Below, piece by piece: positions 7,368-15,896 of a stretch of 64,000 nt of DNA. Position 1 is the first letter of the stretch. Each line of letters opens with the position of its first letter. Under the pieces are notes generated by a model. That model ran no database searches, had not been told where the DNA came from, and saw nothing but the letters and a program-made list of their open reading frames with translations. A program made the position numbers and the translations under genes. The stretch spans positions 1-64,000 of the forward strand of contig URGG01000001.1 of NCBI GenBank assembly GCA_900547345.1. The letters are read 5' to 3'. Source of the stretch: an uncultured Collinsella sp. (GTDB lineage: Bacteria > Actinomycetota > Coriobacteriia > Coriobacteriales > Coriobacteriaceae).

Positions 7368-10118
7368 ATGTCTGACAAGCGCCGCACCTTTGCCGTTATC
7401 GACGGCAACTCGCTCATGCATCGCGCCTTCCACGCCGTGCCGCCGACCATGAACGCGCCGGACGGTCGTCCCACCAACGCGATTTTTGGCTTTTTGAATA
7501 TGTTCCTCAAGATGATTGACGCCTTTAATCCCGACGGCGTTGTTGTGGCGTTTGACAAGGGCAAGCCGCGCGTGCGCATGGAGATGCTGCCGCAGTACAA
7601 GGCTCAGCGCCCGCCCATGGACCCCGATCTGCATGCGCAGTTCCCTATGATCAAGGAGCTGCTCGTCGCACTCAACGTGCCGATTCTGCAGTCTGAGGGC
7701 TGGGAAGGCGATGACATCCTGGGCACTATGGCACGTCTGGGTGAAGAGGCCGGCTGTGACATGCTGCTGGTGACCGGTGATCGCGATATGTATCAGCTCG
7801 TGACCGAGCACGTCAACGTGGTCTCGACCCGCAAGGGCCTGTCCGACGTGGCGATCATGACGCCCGAGAGCGTGGACGATCTGTATCACGGCATCACGCC
7901 GGCGCTCGTGCCCGACTTTTATGGTCTGAAGGGCGACACGTCCGATAACATCCCCGGCGTGCCGGGCATCGGCCCCAAAAAGGCGAGCGCGCTCATTGCG
8001 CAGTACGGTAGCCTGGACGAGGTCATCGCGCATGCTGACGAGGTCAAGGGCAAGATGGGCGAGAACCTGCGCGCACACATCGACGACGCACTGCTGAGCC
8101 GTAAGGTGGCGACAATTCGCACCGATGCGCCCGTCGAGCTCGACTTTGAGGCGACGTCCTTCCCGACGTTTTCTGCCGATGAGGTTTCCGCGGCGCTGGG
8201 TACGCTTGGCATCACCGCCATGCAGAACCGTTTCTTGGCGCTGATCGGCGGCGAGGGCGGGGTTGCTGCTGTCTCCAGTGTGTTTGAGATACCTGCGATG
8301 GCTCGCGCAGCCGCCGGTGATGCCGACGCGCTTGGTGCCGTTGCGGCTGAGGTCTCCCGCGCAATTGATGCCGGCGAGTGGGTCGCCGCCGTGGTGGACG
8401 ACGACAAGGAAGAGGGCGCGCTCTTTGGACTGACGCGCACGCTGTGGTTGGCGACGTCCAAGGGCCTGTTCGCGCTCGAGGAGGGCGACAGCTGTGCGGT
8501 GGCTGAGGGTGAGGGCTTCAACTTCGTCCACGGCGTGATTGCCGGCGTGCTCGCGCGTCTGTTTATGGAGGGTCGCGTGGCGAGCCCGGATATGAAGGCG
8601 CTGCTGCATGAGCTTTCGCCTATCGATTCTTCCGAGCCCGAGCTCATGGATCCGCTGGCAGTCGATTCCACGCGTATCTTCGATACCGTGGTCGCTGCCT
8701 ACCTGCTGGATTCCGATCGCTCCGAGTTCGATGAGGCATATCTGGCCGATACCTATTTGCAGATGTCGCTGCCTGCGACGCGCGGTGCAGAGGGTGCCGG
8801 CGAGGACGCTCCCGCACCCGCCGCTCGCACGGCGGCCTTGACGCTGGCGCTGGTCGCACCGCTGCGCGACCGCATGGCCCGCGAGAACGCCGCCAACGTG
8901 TTCGATGGCATCGAGATGCCACTCGTGCCGGTGCTTGCCAAGATGGAGCGCGCGGGCATGCTCGTGGATCCTGACCGCCTGCGTAATCTGTCCGAGGGCC
9001 TGGCGACCCAGATCACCGAGGTTGAGCGCAGTATTCGCGACCTGGCGGGTGACGAGACCTTTAATATTGGCAGTCCCATGCAGCTGTCGCATGTGCTCTT
9101 TGATGTGATGGGGCTTCCGACCAAGGGCCTCAAGAAGACTAAGCGCGGCTATTATTCGACCAACGCCAAGGTGCTGAGTGACCTTGCCCGCGACCACGAG
9201 ATCGTGCGCCTGATTTTGGACTGGCGTGAGAAGTCCAAAATCAAGTCCACCTATCTGGACACGCTGGGCCCGCTACGCCGTGGTGACGGTCGTGTGCACA
9301 CTACGTACAACCAGACCATCACGGCAACGGGGCGTCTGTCCTCGAGCGACCCGAACCTGCAGAACATCCCGACGCGCTCGGAGCTGGGTCGTACCGTCAA
9401 GACGGCGTTTTCGGCAGGCGAGGGAAGCGTCTTTTTGGCGGTGGACTACTCGCAGATAGAGCTGCGTCTGCTGGCACATCTCTCGGGTGACGAGCACTTG
9501 GTGCGCGCCTTTAACGAGGGCGAGGACTTCCATGCCGAGACGGCGGCGCGCGTGTTCGGTGTGCCGGTGTCCGAGGTAACGCCCGACCTGCGCAGTCGCG
9601 CCAAGGCCGTGAACTTTGGCATCGTGTACGGTCAGCAGGCCTACGGTCTGTCGCAGTCGCTGCATATCTCGATGGCCGAGGCGCGCGACATGATCGACCG
9701 CTACTACGAGGCCTACCCGGGCGTGCGTACGTTCCTCGACAACGTGGTGGCGCGCGCCAAGCAGACGGGCTACGCCGAGACCATGTACGGCCGCCGTCGT
9801 CATATTCCGGAGCTCAAGGCCAAAAATCCGCAACTCCGCGGCTTCGGCGAGCGCACGGCCATGAACCACCCCATGCAGGGCACCGCGGCCGACATCATCA
9901 AGATCGCCATGGCCCGCGTAAGCCGCCGCCTGGAAGAAGAGGGCTTTGCCGCCCACATGATCCTGCAAGTGCACGACGAACTGGACTTTGAGTGCCCCAT
10001 CGACGAAGTCGAGCGCCTAACCACCATGGTCCGTGACGTCATGGAGCGCGTAGTAGACCTCCGCGTCCCCCTAATCGCCGAAGCCAGCACCGGCATAACC
10101 TGGGCCGACGCCAAATAG
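7368..10118 (+). CDS. polA: DNA polymerase I
   Basis: The 916-residue protein has a 5' nuclease domain (residues 1 to about 300, with VTGDRDMYQLV and GVPGIGPKKA), a central 3'-5' exonuclease-like domain (about 310-510) and a polymerase domain (about 520-916). Polymerase motifs are intact: A DYSQIELRLLAHLSGDE, B RSRAKAVNFGIVYGQQAYG, C LQVHDELDFE. In the middle domain the DxE metal motif is replaced by a VVDDDKEEG stretch and the second aspartate region is not recognisable, so proofreading is probably absent. The protein fills Okazaki gaps and repair tracts. It is followed by a hairpin at 10153. Confidence 0.97.
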   Translation: MSDKRRTFAVIDGNSLMHRAFHAVPPTMNAPDGRPTNAIFGFLNMFLKMIDAFNPDGVVVAFDKGKPRVRMEMLPQYKAQRPPMDPDLHAQFPMIKELLVALNVPILQSEGWEGDDILGTMARLGEEAGCDMLLVTGDRDMYQLVTEHVNVVSTRKGLSDVAIMTPESVDDLYHGITPALVPDFYGLKGDTSDNIPGVPGIGPKKASALIAQYGSLDEVIAHADEVKGKMGENLRAHIDDALLSRKVATIRTDAPVELDFEATSFPTFSADEVSAALGTLGITAMQNRFLALIGGEGGVAAVSSVFEIPAMARAAAGDADALGAVAAEVSRAIDAGEWVAAVVDDDKEEGALFGLTRTLWLATSKGLFALEEGDSCAVAEGEGFNFVHGVIAGVLARLFMEGRVASPDMKALLHELSPIDSSEPELMDPLAVDSTRIFDTVVAAYLLDSDRSEFDEAYLADTYLQMSLPATRGAEGAGEDAPAPAARTAALTLALVAPLRDRMARENAANVFDGIEMPLVPVLAKMERAGMLVDPDRLRNLSEGLATQITEVERSIRDLAGDETFNIGSPMQLSHVLFDVMGLPTKGLKKTKRGYYSTNAKVLSDLARDHEIVRLILDWREKSKIKSTYLDTLGPLRRGDGRVHTTYNQTITATGRLSSSDPNLQNIPTRSELGRTVKTAFSAGEGSVFLAVDYSQIELRLLAHLSGDEHLVRAFNEGEDFHAETAARVFGVPVSEVTPDLRSRAKAVNFGIVYGQQAYGLSQSLHISMAEARDMIDRYYEAYPGVRTFLDNVVARAKQTGYAETMYGRRRHIPELKAKNPQLRGFGERTAMNHPMQGTAADIIKIAMARVSRRLEEEGFAAHMILQVHDELDFECPIDEVERLTTMVRDVMERVVDLRVPLIAEASTGITWADAK

Positions 10119-10152
10119 GGAAGTGCCCACAACCCTAAAGTAACCAAACCAG

Positions 10153-10184
10153 AAGGGGGCTCCTTGCCAACAAGGAGCCCCCTT
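10153..10184. terminator. Terminator-like hairpin after polA
   Basis: A perfect 14-bp stem (arms 10153-10166 and 10171-10184, loop CCAA) lies 35 bases after the polA stop. The arm begins AAGGGGGCTCC. The downstream tail CGTTCAATT is only weakly T-rich. Confidence 0.75.
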
Positions 10185-10254
10185 CGTTCAATTAAATTCA
10201 GCCTAAGTATCTAGACACTCAAGACGCCATCTAGGCGGCAAACAAGTAAACCTA

Positions 10255-10383
10255 GGGCCTGGCCGGGCGGCACAGGTTAACTTTTCGTAGATTCCGCACG
10301 CAAAGAAAGCCACTTAATGTGGCTTTCGTCTTGCGCAGGACCTGACCGAGCGAAAAGTTATCCTGTGCCGCCCGGCCAGGCCC
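10255..10383. repeat. Long inverted repeat with nested hairpin between polA and the HAD gene
   Basis: Two 33-base arms (10255-10287 and 10351-10383) are complementary except for one position. Each holds GGGCCTGGCCGGGCGGCAC and ends near AACTTTTCG. The 63-base centre forms its own hairpin (AAAGCCAC with GTGGCTTT), extended by GCAAAGA/TCTTGC pairing. The element is about 129 bases and ends 10 bases from the stop of the convergent HAD gene. It is noncoding and much larger than a terminator. Confidence 0.85.
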
Positions 10384-10393
10384 GATGGGACGG

Positions 10394-11221
10394 CTACCGG
10401 GCCGCCAAGATAGCGTCGATGAGCGTCAGTACGCCCCCGTCGTTGTTGCTCGGAATGCGCCACTTGGCATGCGCGTTCATGTGCTCCTCGGCGTTATCCA
10501 CGATAAAGCTATGCCCGACGCGCTCCAGCATGGGGATGTCGTTGTAGGTATCACCCACGGCGGCAGCATCGGCAATATCGATGCCCAGGTGCTCGCACAG
10601 GTGCGCGACGCCGGCGCCCTTGTCGACGCCCAGGTTCATAAAGTCGATCCACTCGCGCCCGGCGTTGGTGACGTAGAGCTTGTCCGAGAACTCGGGGCTA
10701 TAGGTCTCGCGGAAAGCGGGCTCGGCGTCGTAGCCGGGGAAGAAGACCGAAATCTTGTTGGACTCGAAATCGATGCCCTCAAAGCTGTCGACGTAGTTGA
10801 TTGTGTTGTAGTAGACGCTGATCTCGTCGTGGTATTGATGGTCGCGGGCAAGCACGTAGAACTCGTCGAAGCAGCACAGGACGGGGACAGCGCGAGGATC
10901 CTCCGAGGCACGGTTCAAGACCTGCTGATACAGCTCCACGTCAATATTGCTCTTATAGATATAGCTGCCGCGATAGATCACGCACGCTCCGTTGTCGGGA
11001 CAAAAGGCGAGGCGGTTTTTGATGCCCTCGAACATCTCCTCGAGCTTGGGGGCGGGACGTCCGCTGGCGGGGCAGAATACGATGCCGGCGTCGGCGAGCT
11101 TGTCCAGGCGCTCATCAAGACCCTGGGGCAGCACACGCTCGTCGGTCAGCAGCGTCTTGTCCATGTCGACGGCGAGAATCTTAATGTTTCCGATATTGGC
11201 GTCCGATTCGTAAGTTTGCAT
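10394..11221 (-). CDS. Cof-type HAD-IIB phosphatase
   Basis: The 275-residue cytoplasmic protein has the HAD nucleophile motif LAVDMDKTLLT near residue 17, motif II in FCPASGRP and the late acidic motif GDTYNDIPMLE that binds magnesium. The large cap between motifs II and III marks the Cof/YbjI-like IIB class, which dephosphorylates sugar phosphates and other small phosphomonoesters. The exact substrate cannot be told. The start at 11221 follows AAAGGCTCGC. The gene is convergent with polA and divergent from the argG leader. Confidence 0.88.
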   Translation of the reverse strand: MQTYESDANIGNIKILAVDMDKTLLTDERVLPQGLDERLDKLADAGIVFCPASGRPAPKLEEMFEGIKNRLAFCPDNGACVIYRGSYIYKSNIDVELYQQVLNRASEDPRAVPVLCCFDEFYVLARDHQYHDEISVYYNTINYVDSFEGIDFESNKISVFFPGYDAEPAFRETYSPEFSDKLYVTNAGREWIDFMNLGVDKGAGVAHLCEHLGIDIADAAAVGDTYNDIPMLERVGHSFIVDNAEEHMNAHAKWRIPSNNDGGVLTLIDAILAAR

Positions 11222-11364
11222 AAAAGCGAGCCTTTCGTTTCGAGATTGTTTCAGACGTTATAACCATCAATTCGTAGTTGGGCGTATTTTCGCAGGAACG
11301 GAGCGTATTTGCACCACGCTTCACAAAGTAATGAAAAAACTTTTCAGAAATTTGAATTTGTCGC

Positions 11365-11392
11365 TTGCGCAGCGTGCACTTTATCGTAATAT
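11365..11392 (+). promoter_or_regulatory. Candidate promoter for the leader ORF and argG
   Basis: TTGCGC at 11365-11370 and TAATAT at 11387-11392 are separated by 16 bases. They lie about 100 bases before the leader ORF at 11496. It is a pattern match only. Confidence 0.4.
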
Positions 11393-11495
11393 AGCGACCA
11401 TCGAAAACGGAGACGGAAAAACAACCGCTTACCGAGGAAAAGGTACCGTTTACGATATTAGAATTGCGCCCGGCGATAGGTGAAAGGAGAGGCAG

Positions 11496-11570
11496 ATGCA
11501 GTTCGTAAAGATCATCACCACTGCAGACAATGCCATCCGACGCCAGCGCGCAATTTCCCGACGACGATAA
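11496..11570 (+). CDS. Arginine-rich leader peptide ORF upstream of argG
   Basis: A 24-codon ORF begins at an ATG placed after a strong site (GAAAGGAGAGGCAG). It ends in an Arg cluster: six of the last ten codons are CGA or CGC, and the peptide ends AISRRR. It lies 205 bases before argG, an arginine biosynthesis gene, on the same strand. Size, strong ribosome binding site and Arg codons fit a cis-acting leader that senses charged tRNA-Arg, but no family match is known to me. The downstream stretch holds a weak terminator-like hairpin (11646-11679). Confidence 0.55.
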   Translation: MQFVKIITTADNAIRRQRAISRRR

Positions 11571-11645
11571 CAATCGTCTCTGTCCGCATGGGGCGAATTG
11601 CCTCAACAGAGTCATTTTGAGGTCGTTGGGTTTTAGCACGACATT

Positions 11646-11679
11646 GCTACATGTTTCTAGGGCATGTATGTGCTGATTT
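11646..11679 (+). terminator. Possible attenuator hairpin between leader ORF and argG
   Basis: TACATG (11648-11653) pairs with CATGTA (11663-11668), with flanking GC pairs across a small bulge, followed by a run of five T residues. It sits after the Arg-rich leader ORF and about 100 bases before argG. The stem is short, so the call is tentative. Confidence 0.35.
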
Positions 11680-11775
11680 TTGCTATTTAACCTGATATTG
11701 CACGGTATATGACCTTGAAATGACTTGCAACTGACCGATGTTCTAACTAGCTACCAAGGGCGAAAGGAAACAGCC

Positions 11776-13002
11776 ATGAGCAAGGAAAAAGTCGTTCTCG
11801 CATATTCCGGTGGTCTTGATACATCCGTATGTGTCAAGTGGCTCCAGGACGAGAAGAATCTCGATGTCGTTTGTGTCTGCGGCAACGTGGGCCAGGAAGA
11901 GACCGGACTGGATGCCAAGAAGCAGAAGGCGCTCGACCTGGGCGTTCTCGATTGCCAGGTGCTCGACCTGCGCGACGAGTTCTCCGATGAGTTCCTGACT
12001 AAAGCCATCGCGGCAAACTCCATGTACGAGAACAAGTACCCGCTGCTCTCCGCTCTGTCTCGCCCGCTGCTTGCCAAGAAGCTTGTTGAGGTCGCCCACG
12101 AGTTTGGCGCGACCTACGTCGCCCACGGCTGCACCGGCAAGGGTAACGACCAGGTCCGTTTTGAGGCCGCCGTCAAGGCCCTCGACCCCGAGCTCAAGGT
12201 TATCGCCCCGGTTCGCGAGTGGGACCTGAAGTGCCGTCCCGACGAGGTCGCCTATGCCCACGCCCACAACGTGCCGGTTCCCGAGGGTGCCAACGACAAC
12301 CCCTACTCCATCGACGACAACCTGTGGGGTCGTGCCATTGAGTGCGGTCACCTGGAGGATCCCTGGAACGAGCCGCTCGACGACGCCTGGGTTATGACCA
12401 AGAACCCCGAGGACACGCCGGACACCCCGACCTACACCGAGATTGAGTTTGAGGCCGGCAAGCCCGTCGCCGTCGACGGCAAGAAGATGAAGCTCTCCGA
12501 GATCGTCATCGCCCTCAACAAGATTTCGGGCGACAACGGCTTTGGCCGTCTTGACCTGGTCGAGGATCGTCTGGTGGGCCTCAAGAGCCGCGAGTGCTAT
12601 GAGGTTCCCGGAGCCCTGACGCTCATCACCGCCCACAAGGCGCTTGAGGACATCTGCGTCGAGGGCGATTTGCTCAAGACCAAGATCAAGCTCGAGCAGG
12701 ATTGGGCCACCGCCGTGTACAACGGCCAGTGGTACAGCCCGCTCAAAAACGCGCTCGATGCCTTTATGGCCGATACCCAGAAGTTCGTGACCGGCACTGT
12801 CCGTCTGAAGTTCTTTAAGGGCAACTGCCATGTCGTCGGCCGCAAGAGCCCCTTCAGCCTCTACGACTACGGTCTGGCTACCTACGACCGCGACACCACG
12901 TTTGACGAGAAGGCCAGCGCCGGCTTTATCGAGATCGATACGCTGTCGCTCAAGACGTGGGCAAAGGTCCAGGGCCCCAGCTCTGCTGCCGTCCAGGCCT
13001 AG
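11776..13002 (+). CDS. argG: Argininosuccinate synthase
   Basis: ArgG joins citrulline and aspartate using ATP to make argininosuccinate, the penultimate step of arginine synthesis. The 408-residue protein starts MSKEKVVLAYSGGLDTSV, carrying the SGGxDS/T-type P-loop of N-type ATP pyrophosphatases, and has the HGCTGKGNDQVRFE substrate block. The start is the ATG at 11776 after GAAAGGAAACAGCC. argH lies 522 bases downstream on the same strand, with a hairpin and a small ORF between them. Control by the upstream Arg-rich leader is inferred. Confidence 0.97.
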   Translation: MSKEKVVLAYSGGLDTSVCVKWLQDEKNLDVVCVCGNVGQEETGLDAKKQKALDLGVLDCQVLDLRDEFSDEFLTKAIAANSMYENKYPLLSALSRPLLAKKLVEVAHEFGATYVAHGCTGKGNDQVRFEAAVKALDPELKVIAPVREWDLKCRPDEVAYAHAHNVPVPEGANDNPYSIDDNLWGRAIECGHLEDPWNEPLDDAWVMTKNPEDTPDTPTYTEIEFEAGKPVAVDGKKMKLSEIVIALNKISGDNGFGRLDLVEDRLVGLKSRECYEVPGALTLITAHKALEDICVEGDLLKTKIKLEQDWATAVYNGQWYSPLKNALDAFMADTQKFVTGTVRLKFFKGNCHVVGRKSPFSLYDYGLATYDRDTTFDEKASAGFIEIDTLSLKTWAKVQGPSSAAVQA

Positions 13003-13155
13003 CGCCTCCTTCCCTTGGTATCCGCGCGGCCCATCCGCGTGATACATAACGGGCGCATGGGGTCCCTACCTTTCGTTATGCTTGCTGACACTTCTTAACA
13101 TCGGTGGCCCCTACGTTCCGCCCGCATATATGACGCCGCGTTTGCGGCTGAGTCC

Positions 13156-13190
13156 GAGCCCCGCCGGGGTTGTCCGGCGGGGCTCCTTCT
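13156..13190 (+). terminator. Strong hairpin in the argG-argH spacer
   Basis: A perfect 12-bp stem (GAGCCCCGCCGG at 13156-13167 and CCGGCGGGGCTC at 13174-13185) is followed by CTTCT rather than a full T-tract. It may end most argG transcripts and leave the small ORF and argH to another promoter. Confidence 0.6.
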
Positions 13191-13235
13191 ATCAATTTGG
13201 CGGCTCTGCGCCTATATATATGAGGAGTATCCATT

Positions 13236-13406
13236 ATGTTCAATGCTATCGCGCATGCTTTACTTGCCCTCGCGCCCGAGTTCGATGCTGCAAGGGTCGA
13301 GGATGTCCCTATGAGCCTGAAGGCCTGGATCGATGGTTCGCAGGGCAACATCCGGAGGGAGACGTTGGGCGCCAAGTGCATGGTGCGTCACTTCTTTGCA
13401 AATTAG
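13236..13406 (+). CDS. Small ORF of 56 residues between argG and argH
   Basis: The ATG at 13236 is preceded by GAGGAG at a good distance, and the frame runs 56 codons to TAG. The product begins MFNAIAHALLALAPEF and has an amphipathic N-terminal half and a basic C-terminal part (NIRRETLGAKCMVRHFFAN). I recognise no family. Its place between argG and argH, after a strong hairpin and with its own ribosome binding site, suggests a real small protein. Comparison with other Coriobacteriia would decide. Confidence 0.5.
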   Translation: MFNAIAHALLALAPEFDAARVEDVPMSLKAWIDGSQGNIRRETLGAKCMVRHFFAN

Positions 13407-13524
13407 CTACATGGCCCCGTGCACGGTGGGGAATGTGCAAAACTAGCGGTTGAAAAATCGCTTTAGCGATATGGCGCATTGCTTTGGGCGCTTGTTTTGT
13501 TATTTGGAGAAAGGGGACGGTTCC

Positions 13525-14955
13525 ATGGCTCTTTGGGGCGGTCGTTTTGAGGCAGGCGTGGCCGAGGTCACGCAGGAGTTTGGCGCGTCGTTGCCGGTCG
13601 ACAAACATCTCTATAAGCAGGACATCGCCGGATCTAAGGCACATGCCAAGATGCTGGCGGCCCAGGGCATTATCAGCGCCGAGGACGAGCAAGCGATTGC
13701 CGAGGGTCTGACCGGAATCGAACAGGATATCGATGCCGGCAACTTCACCTTCGACATCAACGACGAGGACATTCATATGTCCATCGAGAGCGAGCTGACG
13801 CGTCGCATCGGCGAGGCTGGCAAGCGCTTGCATACCGGACGTTCGCGCAACGACCAGGTGGCGACCGACACACGTCTGGGCGTCAAGGCGCTGGTCAAGG
13901 AGCTCATGGGGGCCAATCTTGAGCTGCGCCATGTGCTGGTGGATGCGGCTAAGAAGTACGACAAGGTGATTCTGCCGGGCTACACGCACATGCAGCACGC
14001 TCAGCCCGTGCTGCTGTCGCATCATCTGCTGGCGTATTCCTGGATGTTCGCGCGCGACTTTACACGCCTGAAGGCAGCCTTTGATGCCGCCGACAACTGT
14101 CCGCTGGGCGCTGCCGCGCTTGCCGGCACGAGCTATCCGCTCGATCGTCAGATGACGGCTGCCGAACTTGGCTTTGCGGGCGTGATTCCCAACTCGCTCG
14201 ATGCGGTTTCCGACCGTGATTTCCTCCTCGACCTGCATTACGCCGGCTCCGTCATGGCGATGCACCTGTCGCGTCTTTCCGAGGAGATCGTGCTGTGGTC
14301 GAGCTCCGAATTTGGCTTTATCACGCTTTCCGACTCTTACTCCACCGGTTCGTCCATCATGCCGCAGAAGAAGAACCCCGACTTTGCCGAGCTTATCCGC
14401 GGCAAGAGCGGTCGCGTGTACGGCAACCTGGTGCAGCTGCTGGTAACCATGAAGGGCCTGCCGCTTGCTTATAACAAGGACTTGCAGGAGGACAAGGAGG
14501 GCGCGCTCGATACCGCTCATACGCTCATGCAGTGCCTGTCGGTTATGGCCGGTATGATTTCGACTTGGACCGTCAACGAGGATGCCATGGCGCGCGAGTG
14601 CGGCGTGGGTCACCTTGCCGCCACCGATGTTGCCGATTACCTGGCCAAGCGTGGTCTGCCGTTCCGCGAGGCACATGCCGTGGTGGGGCATCTGGTTCTG
14701 ATGTGTGAGAAGCGCGGCTGCAATCTTGAGGACCTGCCGTTTGAAGTGTTCCAGGAGGCAAGCCCGCTCTTTGAGCGCGACATTACCGAGGCGCTCGACA
14801 TCCCGTCGATTGTCGCCGCGCGCACGACCGAGGGCGGCACCGCCCCTGCCGCCGTTGCCGTGCAGCTGCAGCGTGCCAAGGCGCAGCTCGTGGCCGACGA
14901 GGGCGTGTTTGGATCGCTGACTAAGGTCGTCGAGATGGGCCACGGGGTAAAGTAG
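13525..14955 (+). CDS. argH: Argininosuccinate lyase
   Basis: ArgH splits argininosuccinate into arginine and fumarate, the last step of arginine synthesis. The 476-residue protein begins MALWGGRFE, has the HTGRSRNDQV block and the superfamily signature SSIMPQKKNPDFAELIRGK around residues 280-300 containing the catalytic Ser loop. Length is normal. The start is the ATG at 13525 behind GAGAAAGGGGAC; an in-frame codon at 13450 lacks a ribosome binding site. It is followed by a terminator at 15006. Confidence 0.97.
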   Translation: MALWGGRFEAGVAEVTQEFGASLPVDKHLYKQDIAGSKAHAKMLAAQGIISAEDEQAIAEGLTGIEQDIDAGNFTFDINDEDIHMSIESELTRRIGEAGKRLHTGRSRNDQVATDTRLGVKALVKELMGANLELRHVLVDAAKKYDKVILPGYTHMQHAQPVLLSHHLLAYSWMFARDFTRLKAAFDAADNCPLGAAALAGTSYPLDRQMTAAELGFAGVIPNSLDAVSDRDFLLDLHYAGSVMAMHLSRLSEEIVLWSSSEFGFITLSDSYSTGSSIMPQKKNPDFAELIRGKSGRVYGNLVQLLVTMKGLPLAYNKDLQEDKEGALDTAHTLMQCLSVMAGMISTWTVNEDAMARECGVGHLAATDVADYLAKRGLPFREAHAVVGHLVLMCEKRGCNLEDLPFEVFQEASPLFERDITEALDIPSIVAARTTEGGTAPAAVAVQLQRAKAQLVADEGVFGSLTKVVEMGHGVK

Positions 14956-15005
14956 GGATTTGGCTGAAGCCGTTTTGGCCATTTATTGATAAATCGTTTT
15001 CACTT

Positions 15006-15039
15006 TACGGGCACCTGCTGATGTGGGCGCCCGTATTTT
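15006..15039 (+). terminator. Terminator after argH
   Basis: TACGGGC (15006-15012) pairs with GCCCGTA (15029-15035), followed by TTTT. The rest of the 385-base spacer up to ndk (14956-15340) holds one further hairpin (CCGACCG at 15122 with CGGTCGG at 15156) and no ORF I can support. Confidence 0.75.
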
Positions 15040-15340
15040 GTTGCTATGGGGGAGGGGCTTGTCGAGAAGTTCTGTAGGACCTTTGGGCAGGTTGTGAAGG
15101 GGGTACGTTCGCGGGCGGCAACCGACCGTCTGCTCTGTTCGATGCGGTTGATGGGCGGTCGGATGGTACTCTAATCGGGCTTCGAAACAGAAGTGACACA
15201 TATGGAGCGCTTTAATAAATTGCAACGTTTCAATAAACAGCTTTTTGTTTAACTGCAGCTAAAACTCTGTTACGATGCAGTCCAGGCGGGTGCCGGAATG
15301 GGACTTGGGCACGCGCGAACCTACTTGAAAGGCTACTTTT

Positions 15341-15745
15341 ATGGCTATCGAGAAGACCTTCATCATGATTAAGCCCGACGCCGTGCGCGACCGTAAGATC
15401 GGCGAGATCGTTGCTCGCATTGAGCGCAGCGGCCTTGTCATCGAGCGCATGGAGATGACCACGCTCGAGCGCGCTACCGTCGAGGAGCACTACGCCCATC
15501 TGGCCGACAAGCCCTTCTTTGGCGGTCTCTGCGACTTTATGACGAGCGGTCCGGTCGTCAAGATGGTCGTTTCCGGTCTCTCCGCTGTTGCTAAGATGCG
15601 CACCCTCATGGGCGCTACCAACCCGCTTGAGGCTGCTCCTGGTACCATCCGCGGCGACTTTGCCGTCGATGTCAACGCCAACGTGATCCACGGCTCCGAC
15701 TGCCTGGAGAACGCCGAGATTGAGATCAAGCGCTTCTTTGGCTAA
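15341..15745 (+). CDS. ndk: Nucleoside diphosphate kinase
   Basis: Ndk moves the terminal phosphate between nucleoside triphosphates and diphosphates through a phosphohistidine. The 134-residue protein is a standard short form: N-terminal FIMIKPDAVRD, a GATNPLEAAPGTIRGDF segment and the catalytic NVIHGSD with the active-site His near residue 115. The start follows GAAAGGC. It is monocistronic, ending at the strong terminator at 15784. Confidence 0.97.
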   Translation: MAIEKTFIMIKPDAVRDRKIGEIVARIERSGLVIERMEMTTLERATVEEHYAHLADKPFFGGLCDFMTSGPVVKMVVSGLSAVAKMRTLMGATNPLEAAPGTIRGDFAVDVNANVIHGSDCLENAEIEIKRFFG

Positions 15746-15783
15746 ACCAGCTTTGACTCCTTAAAGCTGTTAGCGTGTGGCTT

Positions 15784-15817
15784 GGGCGCCGCGGAACTCC
15801 ATCCGCGGCGCCCTTTT
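15784..15817 (+). terminator. Terminator after ndk
   Basis: A perfect 11-bp stem (GGGCGCCGCGG at 15784-15794 with CCGCGGCGCCC at 15803-15813) is followed by TTTT. Confidence 0.9.
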
Positions 15818-15834
15818 ATTCCAAAATCTATGAA

Positions 15835-15869
15835 GGGGCCCGTTCGGTCATGAGTTCCGAGCGGGCCCC
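15835..15869 (-). terminator. Terminator for rpiB on the minus strand
   Basis: Arms 15835-15847 and 15857-15869 form a 13-bp stem with one mismatch. Read on the minus strand it follows the rpiB stop by 27 bases and leads into TTCATAGATTTTGG. Confidence 0.7.
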
Positions 15870-15896
15870 TGCTGTTAGCTTGTGGCACTGAGTTGT

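Noticed and set aside
7269..9197. A 642-codon minus-strand frame over polA.
   Set aside because: It overlaps a complete polA with all polymerase motifs; the predicted peptide is His/Arg-rich and shows no domain.
13309..14982. A 557-codon minus-strand frame over argH.
   Set aside because: It is a shadow of argH with no recognisable domain or ribosome binding site.
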